From JAVBJV01 sp031546815 (GTDB taxonomy: Bacteria; Pseudomonadota; Alphaproteobacteria; Acetobacterales; Acetobacteraceae): a stretch of DNA of 64,000 nt. The DNA lies in assembly GCA_031546815.1 (NCBI GenBank), contig JAVBJV010000021.1, forward strand, positions 11,243-75,242, given 5' to 3'. Made by a program: the position numbers and the translations under genes. The notes beneath the pieces are model-generated. The model made no database searches. It had not been told where the DNA came from and saw nothing but the letters and a program-made list of their open reading frames with translations. The first letter of the stretch is position 1; every line of letters starts with the position of its first letter. Positions 50,148 to 59,267 of the stretch are shown one piece after another.

Positions 50148-51602
50148 ATGCTCCCATCTCCCCATTCGTGGGACGACGATACACTCCATGAAGAATGCGG
50201 CGTCGTCGGTGTGCTCGGCACGCCGGACGCGGCGGCCGTCACTGCGCTGGGGCTGCACGCGTTGCAGCATCGCGGACAGGAGGCCACCGGCATAGTCTCG
50301 CACGATGGGGCGCGCTTCTACTCGCATCGCGGGCTGGGACTGGTGGGCGACAATTTCGGCGACGCCAAGGTGATCGCGGGACTGCCCGGCACCGTCGCCA
50401 TCGGCCACAACCGGTATGCGACATCGGGCGAGACTGCACTGCGTAACGTGCAGCCGCTGTATGCGGATTTCGAATTCGGCGGCCTCGCGGTCGGCCATAA
50501 CGGCAACCTGACCAACGCCGCCACACTGCGCCGCCAGCTGGTGAAGCGCGGCTGTCTGTTCCAGTCCACGCTGGACAGCGAAGTGTTCATCCACCTGATC
50601 GCCATCAGCCTGTACACCACGGTGCTGGACCGTCTGATCGACGCAATGAAGCAGGTGCAGGGCGCGTATTCGCTGGTCGCGCTGACCGACAGCGCGCTGA
50701 TCGGCTGTCGCGACCCGAACGGCGTGCGGCCGCTGGTGCTGGGCAAGCTGGGCACCGGTTGGGTACTGACCAGCGAGACCTGTGCGCTCGACATCATCGG
50801 CGCGGAATTCGTGCGCGACATCGAACCGGGCGAAATCGTCGTCATCACCGAAGCTGGTGTGCAGAGCCTGAAGCCGTTCGGCAATCAGCCCAGCCGGTTC
50901 TGCATTTTTGAATACATCTACTTCGCCCGCCCTGACAGCGTGATGGAGGGGACCCCCGTCTACGAAGCCCGCAAGGCCATCGGTGCGGAACTGGCGCGCG
51001 AGAACCATATCGACGCGGACGTCATTGTCCCGGTGCCGGATTCCGGCGTGCCGGCGGCGATGGGCTATGCGGCGGAAAGCGGCATACCGTTCGAACTGGG
51101 CATCATCCGCAATCATTATGTCGGCCGCACCTTCATCGAACCGACCGACCAGATCCGCCATCTGGGCGTGAAGCTGAAGCATTCGGCCAATCGCGCGGTC
51201 ATCGAAGGCAAGCGCGTCATTCTGGTCGACGATTCCATCGTGCGCGGCACCACCAGCCGCAAGATCGTCGAGATGATCCGTCAGGCAGGCGCCAAGGAAG
51301 TGCATATGCGCATTTCCTCGCCACCAACCACGCATTCGTGCTTCTACGGCATCGACACGCCCGAACGCAGCAAGCTGCTGGCCGCCCGGCACAACGTGGC
51401 CGAGATGAACGCGCTGATCGGCACCGACAGTCTGGCCTTCATCACGATGGACGGGCTATACCGTGCGCTGAAGAAACCGGGCCGCGATGCACAGAATCCC
51501 GGCTTCTGCGATGCGTGCTTCACCGGCGATTACCCGATCCCGCTGACCGACTTCGTCGATCCCGATACACGCCAGCTGACGCTGCTGACCGAAACACGTT
51601 GA
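50148..51602 (+). CDS. purF: Amidophosphoribosyltransferase
   Basis: PurF makes phosphoribosylamine, the first step of purine synthesis. The 484-residue protein has an N-terminal propeptide ending at EECGVVGV, where the cysteine (near 17) becomes the N-terminal nucleophile; the glutaminase domain includes GHNRYATSGET. The PRTase domain carries VILVDDSIVRGTTSRK near 360. Cysteines near 380-450 may hold an Fe-S cluster as in the B. subtilis type. It follows cvpA and precedes an SDR gene. Confidence 0.95.
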   Translation: MLPSPHSWDDDTLHEECGVVGVLGTPDAAAVTALGLHALQHRGQEATGIVSHDGARFYSHRGLGLVGDNFGDAKVIAGLPGTVAIGHNRYATSGETALRNVQPLYADFEFGGLAVGHNGNLTNAATLRRQLVKRGCLFQSTLDSEVFIHLIAISLYTTVLDRLIDAMKQVQGAYSLVALTDSALIGCRDPNGVRPLVLGKLGTGWVLTSETCALDIIGAEFVRDIEPGEIVVITEAGVQSLKPFGNQPSRFCIFEYIYFARPDSVMEGTPVYEARKAIGAELARENHIDADVIVPVPDSGVPAAMGYAAESGIPFELGIIRNHYVGRTFIEPTDQIRHLGVKLKHSANRAVIEGKRVILVDDSIVRGTTSRKIVEMIRQAGAKEVHMRISSPPTTHSCFYGIDTPERSKLLAARHNVAEMNALIGTDSLAFITMDGLYRALKKPGRDAQNPGFCDACFTGDYPIPLTDFVDPDTRQLTLLTETR

Positions 51603-51612
51603 GTAAAGACCG

Positions 51613-52326
51613 TTGAGCAAAAAAGAACTTGAAGGCCGTATCGCACTGGTGACCGGCGCATCGCGCGGGATTGGTGCAGCGGCCGCCGTCGAACTGGCGA
51701 AGCGCGGCGCGCATGTGGTGCTGCTGTCCCGCACACAGGGCGGTCTGGAAGAAACCGACGACCGCATCCGTGCGGCAGGCGGCTCGGCCACGCTGGTGCC
51801 GTTCGACCTGCGTCAGGACGACAAGATTGATCCGCTCGGCCCGTCGATCTACGAACGCTTCGGCAAGCTGGACATTCTGGTGCATGCGGCCGGGCTGCTG
51901 GGGCAGCTCAGCCCCGTGGCGCATATCCAGCCGCGCGACTGGACCGAAGTGATGGGCGTGAACCTCACGTCGACCTGGCGGCTGATCCGCACGACGGAAC
52001 CGTTGCTGCGTGCGTCGGACGCCGGGCGTGCGGTGTTCCCCACCCCCGGTCTGGCCACACAGCCGAAGGCCTATTGGGGGCTGTACGGGGCAAGCAAGGC
52101 GGCGCTGAACCACCTCATCCAGACTTGGGCATTGGAACTGGCGACTACGCCGATCCGTGTGAACCTGTTCGATCCGGGCATTGTTGCCTCGCAGTTGCGC
52201 AGCATGGCGATGCCGGGCGAAAATCCGGATACATTGACGCAGCCGGAAGATATCGCCCCGGCGATGATCGACCTGTGTCTGCCCGGCGAAACGCGCCAGG
52301 GGCAGATCGTCACCCTCGCAGCCTGA
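51613..52326 (+). CDS. Short-chain dehydrogenase/reductase
   Basis: A 237-residue NAD(P)-dependent oxidoreductase of unknown substrate. The cofactor motif TGASRGIG is near residue 13 and the catalytic YGASK near 153. The usual NNAG is replaced by VHAAG and the catalytic Ser region reads RAVFPTPG, so the active-site serine may be absent. The TTG at 51613 is the only start that fits. The gene regularly sits between purF and lptF in related alphaproteobacteria. Confidence 0.85.
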   Translation: MSKKELEGRIALVTGASRGIGAAAAVELAKRGAHVVLLSRTQGGLEETDDRIRAAGGSATLVPFDLRQDDKIDPLGPSIYERFGKLDILVHAAGLLGQLSPVAHIQPRDWTEVMGVNLTSTWRLIRTTEPLLRASDAGRAVFPTPGLATQPKAYWGLYGASKAALNHLIQTWALELATTPIRVNLFDPGIVASQLRSMAMPGENPDTLTQPEDIAPAMIDLCLPGETRQGQIVTLAA

Positions 52327-52352
52327 AGGATACAAGGCACTAAGGAACCCCG

Positions 52353-53468
52353 ATGACCGGGCTAGACCGCTACGTCCTGCGCCAGTTGGCATTTGCGCTG
52401 ATCGCCGTCACCGGCGGTCTGACGCTGCTGATCTGGCTGACACAGTCGCTGCGGTTCGTGGAACTGGTGGTCAATCGCGGGCTGTCCTTCGCCATCTTCA
52501 TCCAGCTGACCAGCCTGATGATCCCGCGCTTCGTGGCGGTGATCCTGCCTATCACCACCTTCATCGTGGTGCTGTTCGTGTATCAGCGCCTGGCCAGCGA
52601 CCGCGAACTAGTGGTGATGCGCGCGGCCGGGATCTCGAATGCGGGCATGGCGCGGCCCGTGCTGACTCTGGCCGCCGCGGTGGTAGGAATTGGCTTTATC
52701 CTGCAGCTTTATGTCGTGCCGTGGTCTTACGGCGCGTTCCGTGAATTCCAGTTCGAACTGCGCAACCGCATGGCCGCCATCCTGTTGCAGGACGGCGTGT
52801 TCACCCCGGTCACCGACGACCTGACGGTGTATGTGCGCGAACGCAATCAGGACGGCACGTTGCGCGGTCTGCTGATTCACGACACGCGCGATCGCGACAA
52901 TCCATCCACCATCATGGCGGAATCGGGTGCCATCACCACCACGGATACCGGGCCGCGCATCACACTGGTGAACGGCAGCCGCCAGCAGATGGACCGCCAG
53001 ACCGGCCGTCTGAATGTGCTGAGCTTTGCCTCGAACTCGCTGGATCTGGCGCAGGGGCGGCGGCTAGAAGAAACCCGCAACCGTGACTCGCAGGAACGTT
53101 CGATCGACGAATTGCTGCACCCGGACCCGAATGAGCGCGTCAACCCGCGCGAACTGCCCAAATGGCGGGCCGAGGCGCATCAGCGTATGTCGGGGCCGCT
53201 CTCGACATTGTCGTTCGCATTGTTGGCGCTGACCATCGTACTGACCGGCGGTTTTCGCCGCCATGGTGGCAGCTTGCGTCTGGTAATGGGCATTCTGGGG
53301 CTGATCGCACTGCTAGCGCTGGGACTGGCCGTCAACAATATTGCCGCCCGGCAAAATATCGCCATCCCGCTGATCTGGCTGCACGCCGTGCTGCCGGCCA
53401 TCATCTGCGCCTGGATCCTGTTCCGGCCGACCCGCCGAACCGGCACAGCCCCGCAGGTGAGCGCATGA
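52353..53468 (+). CDS. lptF: LPS export ABC permease LptF
   Basis: LptF is one of the two permeases that extract lipopolysaccharide from the inner membrane. The 371-residue protein has six transmembrane helices (three near the start, three after 290) around a large periplasmic jellyroll domain (about 120-285). It opens TGLDRYVLRQLAFALIAVTG. The ATGA overlap with lptG couples the pair; LptB and LptC genes are not in this window. Confidence 0.94.
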   Translation: MTGLDRYVLRQLAFALIAVTGGLTLLIWLTQSLRFVELVVNRGLSFAIFIQLTSLMIPRFVAVILPITTFIVVLFVYQRLASDRELVVMRAAGISNAGMARPVLTLAAAVVGIGFILQLYVVPWSYGAFREFQFELRNRMAAILLQDGVFTPVTDDLTVYVRERNQDGTLRGLLIHDTRDRDNPSTIMAESGAITTTDTGPRITLVNGSRQQMDRQTGRLNVLSFASNSLDLAQGRRLEETRNRDSQERSIDELLHPDPNERVNPRELPKWRAEAHQRMSGPLSTLSFALLALTIVLTGGFRRHGGSLRLVMGILGLIALLALGLAVNNIAARQNIAIPLIWLHAVLPAIICAWILFRPTRRTGTAPQVSA

Positions 53469-54577
53469 TCACCACACCAACCCTGTCGACCTATATCGGG
53501 CGGATCTTCCTGTTCTCGGTCCTGGCGATGATTGCCGGACTGGCCTTGCTGGTTTCGCTGTTCGACTTCATCGAACTGCTGCGCCGCGCCGCCACCCGGG
53601 CGCATGTCGGGTTCGGGGTCCTGGCCAGCATCGCCGGGCTGCGCATCCCCTTCTTCATTCTGGAAATCCTGCCATTTGCTGTTCTGCTGGGCGGCATTCT
53701 GGCGTTCTGGCGGCTGGCACGGTCTTCCGAACTGGTGGTCGCCCGCGCATCGGGTATGTCGATCTGGCAGATCCTGATGGCACCGGTGCTGATCGCCGTT
53801 CTGCTGGGGGCCAGCGCCACGTTCGGGCTGTCGCCGCTGTCCGCCATGATGAAGGCGCGGGCCGATCAGCTGGACAACACCTATCTGCGCGCCGCCAGCG
53901 GCCCGATGTCGCTGATGGGCGGGCAGTTGTGGTTGCGACAGGTCGATCGCACCATCTCGCCCCCCGGCGTGGTGATCCTGCATGCCGGTAACGTCACGCT
54001 GCGCCAGAAAAAGCTGGAGCTGGGCAACGTCAGCGTGTTCCGCATGAACGCCGAGGACCGGTTCCTCAGCCGCATCGAAGCCCCGGTGGCCGAGCTGGAG
54101 AACGGGTTCTGGCGCCTGACCAATGCGCGCGAGATCCTGCCCGATCATGCGCCATCGGCCCCGCAGGCCATCAACGTGCAGACCGACCTGACCGTGAACC
54201 GCGTGCAGGACAGTTTCGCCGCCCCCGATACGTTGTCGGTCTGGAAACTGCCCGGGTTCATTTCGCTGTTGAATAATTCAGGGTTCTCGTCGATCCGCCA
54301 TCGGCTGCGGCTGCAGGCGCTGCTGGCACTGCCTCTGCTGTCGGGCGTGATGGCGCTGGTCGCGGCTGGGTTCTCGATGCGGACCAGTCGGCGCGGCGGC
54401 GTGATGAAGATGATTGCCTGTGGCATTGGGGCAGGCTTCGCGCTGTTCATCGTCACCAAGGTCGCCAACGAATTCGGCCAATCCGGCGGTCTGCCCGTCA
54501 TGCTGGCCGCCTGGGCCCCGGCCGGAGCCGGGTTGCTGCTGGCCGTGGCTTTGCTGCTGCACCTTGAAGACGGATAA
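53465..54577 (+). CDS. lptG: LPS export ABC permease LptG
   Basis: LptG is the partner of LptF and binds lipid A. The 370-residue protein repeats the YjgP/YjgQ design: three helices at the start (TYIGRIFLFSVLAMIAGLAL), a periplasmic domain at about 130-265 and three more helices. The start is the ATG in the ATGA overlap with lptF. The 164-base gap to lptD has a weak hairpin at 54686. Confidence 0.94.
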   Translation: MITTPTLSTYIGRIFLFSVLAMIAGLALLVSLFDFIELLRRAATRAHVGFGVLASIAGLRIPFFILEILPFAVLLGGILAFWRLARSSELVVARASGMSIWQILMAPVLIAVLLGASATFGLSPLSAMMKARADQLDNTYLRAASGPMSLMGGQLWLRQVDRTISPPGVVILHAGNVTLRQKKLELGNVSVFRMNAEDRFLSRIEAPVAELENGFWRLTNAREILPDHAPSAPQAINVQTDLTVNRVQDSFAAPDTLSVWKLPGFISLLNNSGFSSIRHRLRLQALLALPLLSGVMALVAAGFSMRTSRRGGVMKMIACGIGAGFALFIVTKVANEFGQSGGLPVMLAAWAPAGAGLLLAVALLLHLEDG

Positions 54578-54685
54578 GATCCGTCCCGCCCCTGTCCTTC
54601 TGGAAAAGAATTCGGTAATGATCTGAGGCCACTCGATGGACTTTGGATACTGTTTCCAGCAGTATGCCGGAGCTTGGCTGGAGCC

Positions 54686-54705
54686 CCCGCCCCGTGCGGG
54701 ATTTT
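54686..54705 (+). terminator. Weak hairpin before lptD
   Basis: CCCGC (54686-54690) and GCGGG (54696-54700) form a short stem followed by ATTTT, in the gap between lptG and lptD. It may end the lptFG message, but five pairs give little stability. Confidence 0.35.
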
Positions 54706-54741
54706 CGCTGTTTATAGCGGCCTGATGTCACTCTGGGATGG

Positions 54742-56958
54742 TTGGATTTCGTGCGCTTCCGTATTTGGCACTCTGTCGGGATTGTTGCAGTCGCATTGGC
54801 GGGCTTACCGATGGGGGCCGCACAGGCGCAGTTGCGAGTCTCGTCATCCGGGCAGCAGCCCTCGGCCAACGAACCGGTTTACTTCACCGCCGATCAGGTC
54901 GACCACAACCGCACCACCGGCATCATCACAGCCAGTGGCAATATCCGCGCCTGGCAGGGACAGCGGATCCTGCAGGCGGATTCGATGTCCTACGACACCA
55001 ATACCGGCGTGATGACGGCCAACGGGCACATCACGCTGATGGAACCCGACGGGCAGATCCTGTTCGCCGACACCGCCGAACTGACCGACCAGATGAAGGA
55101 AGGCGTGCTGACCAACCTGCGCGGTCTGCTGGCGAATAACGGCCGTATGGCCGCCAACGGCGTGCGCCGCAGCAACGCGGGTGCCACGTCGGAAATGTCG
55201 CGGCTGGTGTATTCTGCCTGCAACGCCTGTCAGGAAGACCCGATGCGCGCGCCGTTATGGCAGATCCGCGCTGACTCCGCGGTCCACGACACCGAGAGCA
55301 AGACCATCACCTATCACGATGCCACGCTCGAGATGATGGGCATTCCGGTTCTGTATGCGCCGACCTTCTGGCACGCCGACCCATCGGTCCGCCGCCAGAG
55401 CGGGCTGCTGGTGCCGAGCTTCGGCGTCACCTCGTTCCTCGGCCCCTACACCAGCATTCCGTATTACTGGGTGCTCGACGATCAGTCCGATCTGACCATC
55501 ACACCGCTGATCGCGGTCGAGGCACCACCATCACTGGAACTGGAATATCGCCGGCGCTTTAATTCGGGTTATTTCACCGCCCAGGGATCGGCTACCGTTG
55601 ACAAAGATACCGACCATTTCGACGGCCATATCTTCGCGCGCGGGCGCTTCAATATTGATGATACGTGGCGCTGGGGGTTCGATCTGAACCGCGCCAGTGA
55701 CGATCAGTATCTGAACCATTACCGGATCAGCGACCGCGGCGCAGGCGTGAATACGGGTGCCGACATCCGCGTGCTGACTTCGCAGATCTACGGCGAAGGC
55801 TTCGGGCTGGCCGGGATCTCGGGCACATATGCGCGCATCGATTCCCGCACCTATCAGGGGCTGCGCAACAGCGACGATACATCGCAGATGCCCTTCGTGG
55901 TGCCACGCATGACCATCAGCTCGGACAATGCGCCAAGCTGGGGCGGGCGGCTTGGCATGGATGCCGGTTTCTTCTCGCTGACACGCGGCACAGGCACCGA
56001 CACGAACCGTCTGAGCACCCGCGTAAACTATCAGTATCCGCTGGAAAGCATGTTCGGCGAACAGATGGCGATTTCCGGCAATATCGACATGCTGGCCTAT
56101 CATGCCAACGACCTGAACGAAGCACCGAACTACTCGCCCTATAGCACCACGTCGGTCGCGCGGCTGCACCCGCAGATCGCCTTCGACTGGCGCATGCCGG
56201 TGATCCGACATTCGAACAGCATGGGCAGCCAGCTGATCGAACCGATCGTGCAGCTGGTCGGCGGGCCGAATACGGGCGGGCAGAACAAGATCCCCAACGA
56301 AGACAGCCTGGATCTGGAATTTACCGACGCCAACCTGTTCGGCTTCAACAAATTCCCCGGACAGGACCGGCTGGAAGGCGGGCTCCGCGCCAACTATGCC
56401 ATGCACGGCGCCTGGTACTGGAACAACATGACGCTGGACGGGCTGGTCGGCCAAAGCTGGCGCGACCGCACCGACAGCACCTTTGCCGCTGGGTCAGGCC
56501 TTGAGGACAACGCCAGCGATGTCGTCACGCGCGTCACCTTCATGCCGACCGAATGGCTCGACCTGACCTGGCGTGCCCGCTTCGACCCCAATACCTGGGA
56601 TACCCGCCTGATGGACACCGTCGCCGGGTTCGGTGTGCCGGAATTCCGCGTCAATGTCGGTTATCTGCAGACCGCGCCATCCCCGTATCTGACCCCCTAT
56701 CAGGAACGAGACGAGATCGGGCTGGGCTTCAACAGCCGGGTTGGGCGCTGGCGTTTCGGGGCCTTTGCCCGGCGCGATATCGAAACCGAAAAGATGACCT
56801 CGGCCGCAGCTTCGGCCGCTTACGAAGACGAGTGCTTCATCTTCGATGTCCGCTTCCAACGCAGATTTACGGAAGTTGATGACGGACGTGGTGATACTTC
56901 GTTATTATTCCGTCTGGTATTCAAGACCGTCGGCGAGCTTGGCTTCTCCGCACTCTGA
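54742..56958 (+). CDS. lptD: LPS-assembly protein LptD
   Basis: LptD is the outer-membrane barrel that inserts LPS into the outer leaflet. The 738-residue protein has a signal peptide (about 1-29, ending AAQAQ), an LptA-like OstA domain (about 40-150, PVYFTADQVDHNRTTG) and a barrel from about 190 on. Cysteines in YSACNACQEDP near 158 and ECFIFDV near the C-terminus match the pairs that form disulphides. The start may be TTG 54742 or GTG 54751; neither has a strong ribosome-binding site. Confidence 0.93.
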   Translation: MDFVRFRIWHSVGIVAVALAGLPMGAAQAQLRVSSSGQQPSANEPVYFTADQVDHNRTTGIITASGNIRAWQGQRILQADSMSYDTNTGVMTANGHITLMEPDGQILFADTAELTDQMKEGVLTNLRGLLANNGRMAANGVRRSNAGATSEMSRLVYSACNACQEDPMRAPLWQIRADSAVHDTESKTITYHDATLEMMGIPVLYAPTFWHADPSVRRQSGLLVPSFGVTSFLGPYTSIPYYWVLDDQSDLTITPLIAVEAPPSLELEYRRRFNSGYFTAQGSATVDKDTDHFDGHIFARGRFNIDDTWRWGFDLNRASDDQYLNHYRISDRGAGVNTGADIRVLTSQIYGEGFGLAGISGTYARIDSRTYQGLRNSDDTSQMPFVVPRMTISSDNAPSWGGRLGMDAGFFSLTRGTGTDTNRLSTRVNYQYPLESMFGEQMAISGNIDMLAYHANDLNEAPNYSPYSTTSVARLHPQIAFDWRMPVIRHSNSMGSQLIEPIVQLVGGPNTGGQNKIPNEDSLDLEFTDANLFGFNKFPGQDRLEGGLRANYAMHGAWYWNNMTLDGLVGQSWRDRTDSTFAAGSGLEDNASDVVTRVTFMPTEWLDLTWRARFDPNTWDTRLMDTVAGFGVPEFRVNVGYLQTAPSPYLTPYQERDEIGLGFNSRVGRWRFGAFARRDIETEKMTSAAASAAYEDECFIFDVRFQRRFTEVDDGRGDTSLLFRLVFKTVGELGFSAL

Positions 56959-56981
56959 CATATAACTGGCTGGATCAACCT

Positions 56982-58268
56982 ATGCGCATGCAGACCCGTC
57001 TTTCCGCTTTTGTCCTGGCCACCGCCATGGCCTTGCCCTTTGCATGCCCGCAACAGGCCAGCGCCCAGAACATGGGGATCACCGCCGTCGTCAATGGCGA
57101 TGTCGTCAGCCAGACCGACGTGGCAAACCGCCGCCGCCTGTTCGCCCTGACCGCAGGGCTGCCGATCACCCAGGCGGTGATGGACCGCCTGACGCCGCAG
57201 GTCGTGAAGCAGCTGGTGGACGAACGTCTGCGTCTGCAGGAGATCCAGCGCCGCCAGATCGTGGTCAGCGACCAGGAAATCGCCGATGCCATCGCCGGGC
57301 TGGAACGCCGCAACAACATGCCTGCCGGCGCTATGCGCGCCCGCCTGTCGGGGCGCGGCGTTGAATTCCGCACCCTGATCGACCAGGTGCGTGTGCAGAT
57401 CGGCTGGACCCGCGTACTGCGCCAGGTGCTTGGCGCGCAGGCCGAACCCACCCCGGCCGAGGTCGAGGAACGCGTTCGCGCCCAGCAGGCCCGCACCGGC
57501 CAGACCGAGTATCAGGTGGCGGAAATCTTCGTGCCGGTCGATGACCCGGCCCGCGAAGGTCAGGCCCGCACCTTTACCACCGAAATCATTACCCAGCTGC
57601 GCGCCGGCGCCGCGTTCCCCGTGGTCGCCGCGCAGTTCAGCCAGAGCGCAACCGCCCTGGAAGGCGGCGATCTTGGCTGGGTGACAGCGGAACAGCTCGA
57701 TCCGTCCATCGCCAGCCTCGTCCCGCAGATGCCCAACGGGGCGATCAGCAACCCGGTGCGCGTACCAGGCGGCTTCTCGATCATCACGCTGCGCGGCAAG
57801 CGCGTGATCGGGCGCGACATGGCAACCATCCTGAATATCCGCCAGGCGTTCTTCCCCTTCACCGGAGCGCTGAACCCGCAGGCCCCCAGCGAGCAGCAGA
57901 TCGCCCAGCTTGAACGCGCCCGCCGCATAAGCGGTTCGGCCCGCAGCTGCGACGCCATCGAAGCCGCCAATACGGCCGCGGGTAACGCCCGCCCCTCCAG
58001 CCCCGGCGAAATCCGCCTGGAAGCGGTGAACCCGCCGCAGTTCCGCCAGATGCTGGCGTCGTTGCCGGTCGGCCGCGCCACCCAGCCGATGGTCTCGCCC
58101 GAAGGTATCGTGGTGATGATGGTGTGTTCGCGCGAACAGCAGAACGTCGGTGCCGTCTCGCCGCAGGAAATGGCCGGCACCATTCTGCGCGACCGCGTGG
58201 AACAGCAGTCCCGCCAGCTGATGCGCGAACTGCGCCGCAAGGCCAATATCAGCATGCGCGGTGAATAA
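56982..58268 (+). CDS. surA: Periplasmic chaperone/peptidyl-prolyl isomerase SurA
   Basis: SurA escorts outer-membrane proteins such as LptD through the periplasm. The 428-residue protein has a signal peptide (1-29, ending QASAQ), an N-terminal SurA domain (about 32-160) and a PpiC parvulin domain at about 170-270 (LEGGDLGWVTAEQLDPSI). It lies directly after lptD. Its end overlaps rsmA by eight bases; the pdxA gene usually in between is absent. Confidence 0.93.
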   Translation: MRMQTRLSAFVLATAMALPFACPQQASAQNMGITAVVNGDVVSQTDVANRRRLFALTAGLPITQAVMDRLTPQVVKQLVDERLRLQEIQRRQIVVSDQEIADAIAGLERRNNMPAGAMRARLSGRGVEFRTLIDQVRVQIGWTRVLRQVLGAQAEPTPAEVEERVRAQQARTGQTEYQVAEIFVPVDDPAREGQARTFTTEIITQLRAGAAFPVVAAQFSQSATALEGGDLGWVTAEQLDPSIASLVPQMPNGAISNPVRVPGGFSIITLRGKRVIGRDMATILNIRQAFFPFTGALNPQAPSEQQIAQLERARRISGSARSCDAIEAANTAAGNARPSSPGEIRLEAVNPPQFRQMLASLPVGRATQPMVSPEGIVVMMVCSREQQNVGAVSPQEMAGTILRDRVEQQSRQLMRELRRKANISMRGE

Positions 58269-59079
58269 GCCCACCCGCGCCCCACTGCGCGAGGTTATCG
58301 CCCGCCACGGGCTGGATGCACGCAAGGCGCTGGGCCAGCACTTCCTGCTGGACGCCAACCTGACCGACAAGATCGCCCGTCTGGCGGGCGACCTTGTCGC
58401 GGTGAACGTGATCGAGGTCGGGCCCGGCCCCGGCGGTCTCACCCGTTCATTGCTCGATGCAAACGCGCACAGCCTGACCGTGGTGGAACTCGACCGTCGC
58501 GCCATCGCCGTGATGCACGAACTGGCCGAAACCGAACCCCGCCTGCGCGTGCTGGAAGCCGACGCACTGAAAGTGGACCTGCCCACGCTGGTCCCCGCCC
58601 CGCGTCGCATCGTCGCCAACCTGCCCTACAACGCCGGTACGCCCATGCTGATCCGCTGGCTGCGCGAGGCCGCATCATTTGAGCGCATGATCCTGATGTT
58701 CCAGCAGGAAGTCGCCGAACGCATCACCGCCGCCCCCGACACCAGCGCCTATGGCCGCCTCGCTGTTCTCGCGCAGTGGACCTGCTCCGCCCACCTGCTG
58801 CTGAGCATCCCGCCCGAGGCCTTCAGCCCGCCCCCCAAAATCTGGTCCGCCGTGGTCAGCCTGACCCCGCACGCCGAGCAGCCCGCGCCGGAGCTGTTCA
58901 AGGCCATGGAACGCCTGACCGCCGCCGCCTTCGGCCAGCGCCGCAAGATGCTGCGCAGTTCGCTGAAACCCCTGGGCGGCGAGACCCTGCTGTCCCGCGC
59001 CGACATCGCAGGCGATCGCCGGGCCGAAACACTGTCAGTGGCGGAGTTCGCGAAACTGGCCGGGTTGCTGGTTGGGTAG
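58261..59079 (+). CDS. rsmA: 16S rRNA dimethyladenosine transferase
   Basis: RsmA (KsgA) dimethylates A1518 and A1519 of 16S rRNA, a late check in small-subunit assembly. The 272-residue protein has KALGQHFLLDANLTDKI near residue 20, the SAM loop VIEVGPGPGGLTRSLL near 49 and the NLPYNAGTPML catalytic motif near 120. The start is GTG 58261, inside the end of surA. A run of hairpins follows its stop. Confidence 0.95.
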   Translation: MNKPTRAPLREVIARHGLDARKALGQHFLLDANLTDKIARLAGDLVAVNVIEVGPGPGGLTRSLLDANAHSLTVVELDRRAIAVMHELAETEPRLRVLEADALKVDLPTLVPAPRRIVANLPYNAGTPMLIRWLREAASFERMILMFQQEVAERITAAPDTSAYGRLAVLAQWTCSAHLLLSIPPEAFSPPPKIWSAVVSLTPHAEQPAPELFKAMERLTAAAFGQRRKMLRSSLKPLGGETLLSRADIAGDRRAETLSVAEFAKLAGLLVG

Positions 59080-59082
59080 GAC

Positions 59083-59262
59083 GCAGGGCGCTGCCCTGCA
59101 CCCGCCAGGAGGCTGCGGCCTCCTGGACCTGCGGATAGTTTAAGAGTTCGGATATGAAAACGGGGGCCTGAAGCCCCCGTTTTCATATCCGAATTAAAGT
59201 AACCACGGGGTCCGGGGAGCGGGCCGCTCCCCGGCCGGGGGGTATGGGGACAGCGTCCCCAT
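59083..59262. repeat. Cluster of five consecutive hairpins between rsmA and the AEC transporter
   Basis: Perfect stems occur at 59083-59099 (7 pairs), 59105-59126 (9), 59147-59193 (21), 59212-59234 (10) and 59244-59262 (7). The first two and the last two look like diverged inverted copies of one unit (a short stem containing GCT, CCC, a longer GC stem, then GGACC), flanking a central terminator-like stem. The region separates two convergent genes. Confidence 0.8.
59147..59193. terminator. Long perfect stem, probable two-way terminator
   Basis: A 21-base-pair perfect stem begins TTCGGATATG and has a five-base loop CTGAA, with ATTAAAG on the plus-strand side and a T-poor flank on the minus side. 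It lies midway between convergent rsmA and the AEC transporter gene and is the likely transcription stop for both. Confidence 0.6.
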
Positions 59263-59267
59263 GCGTC

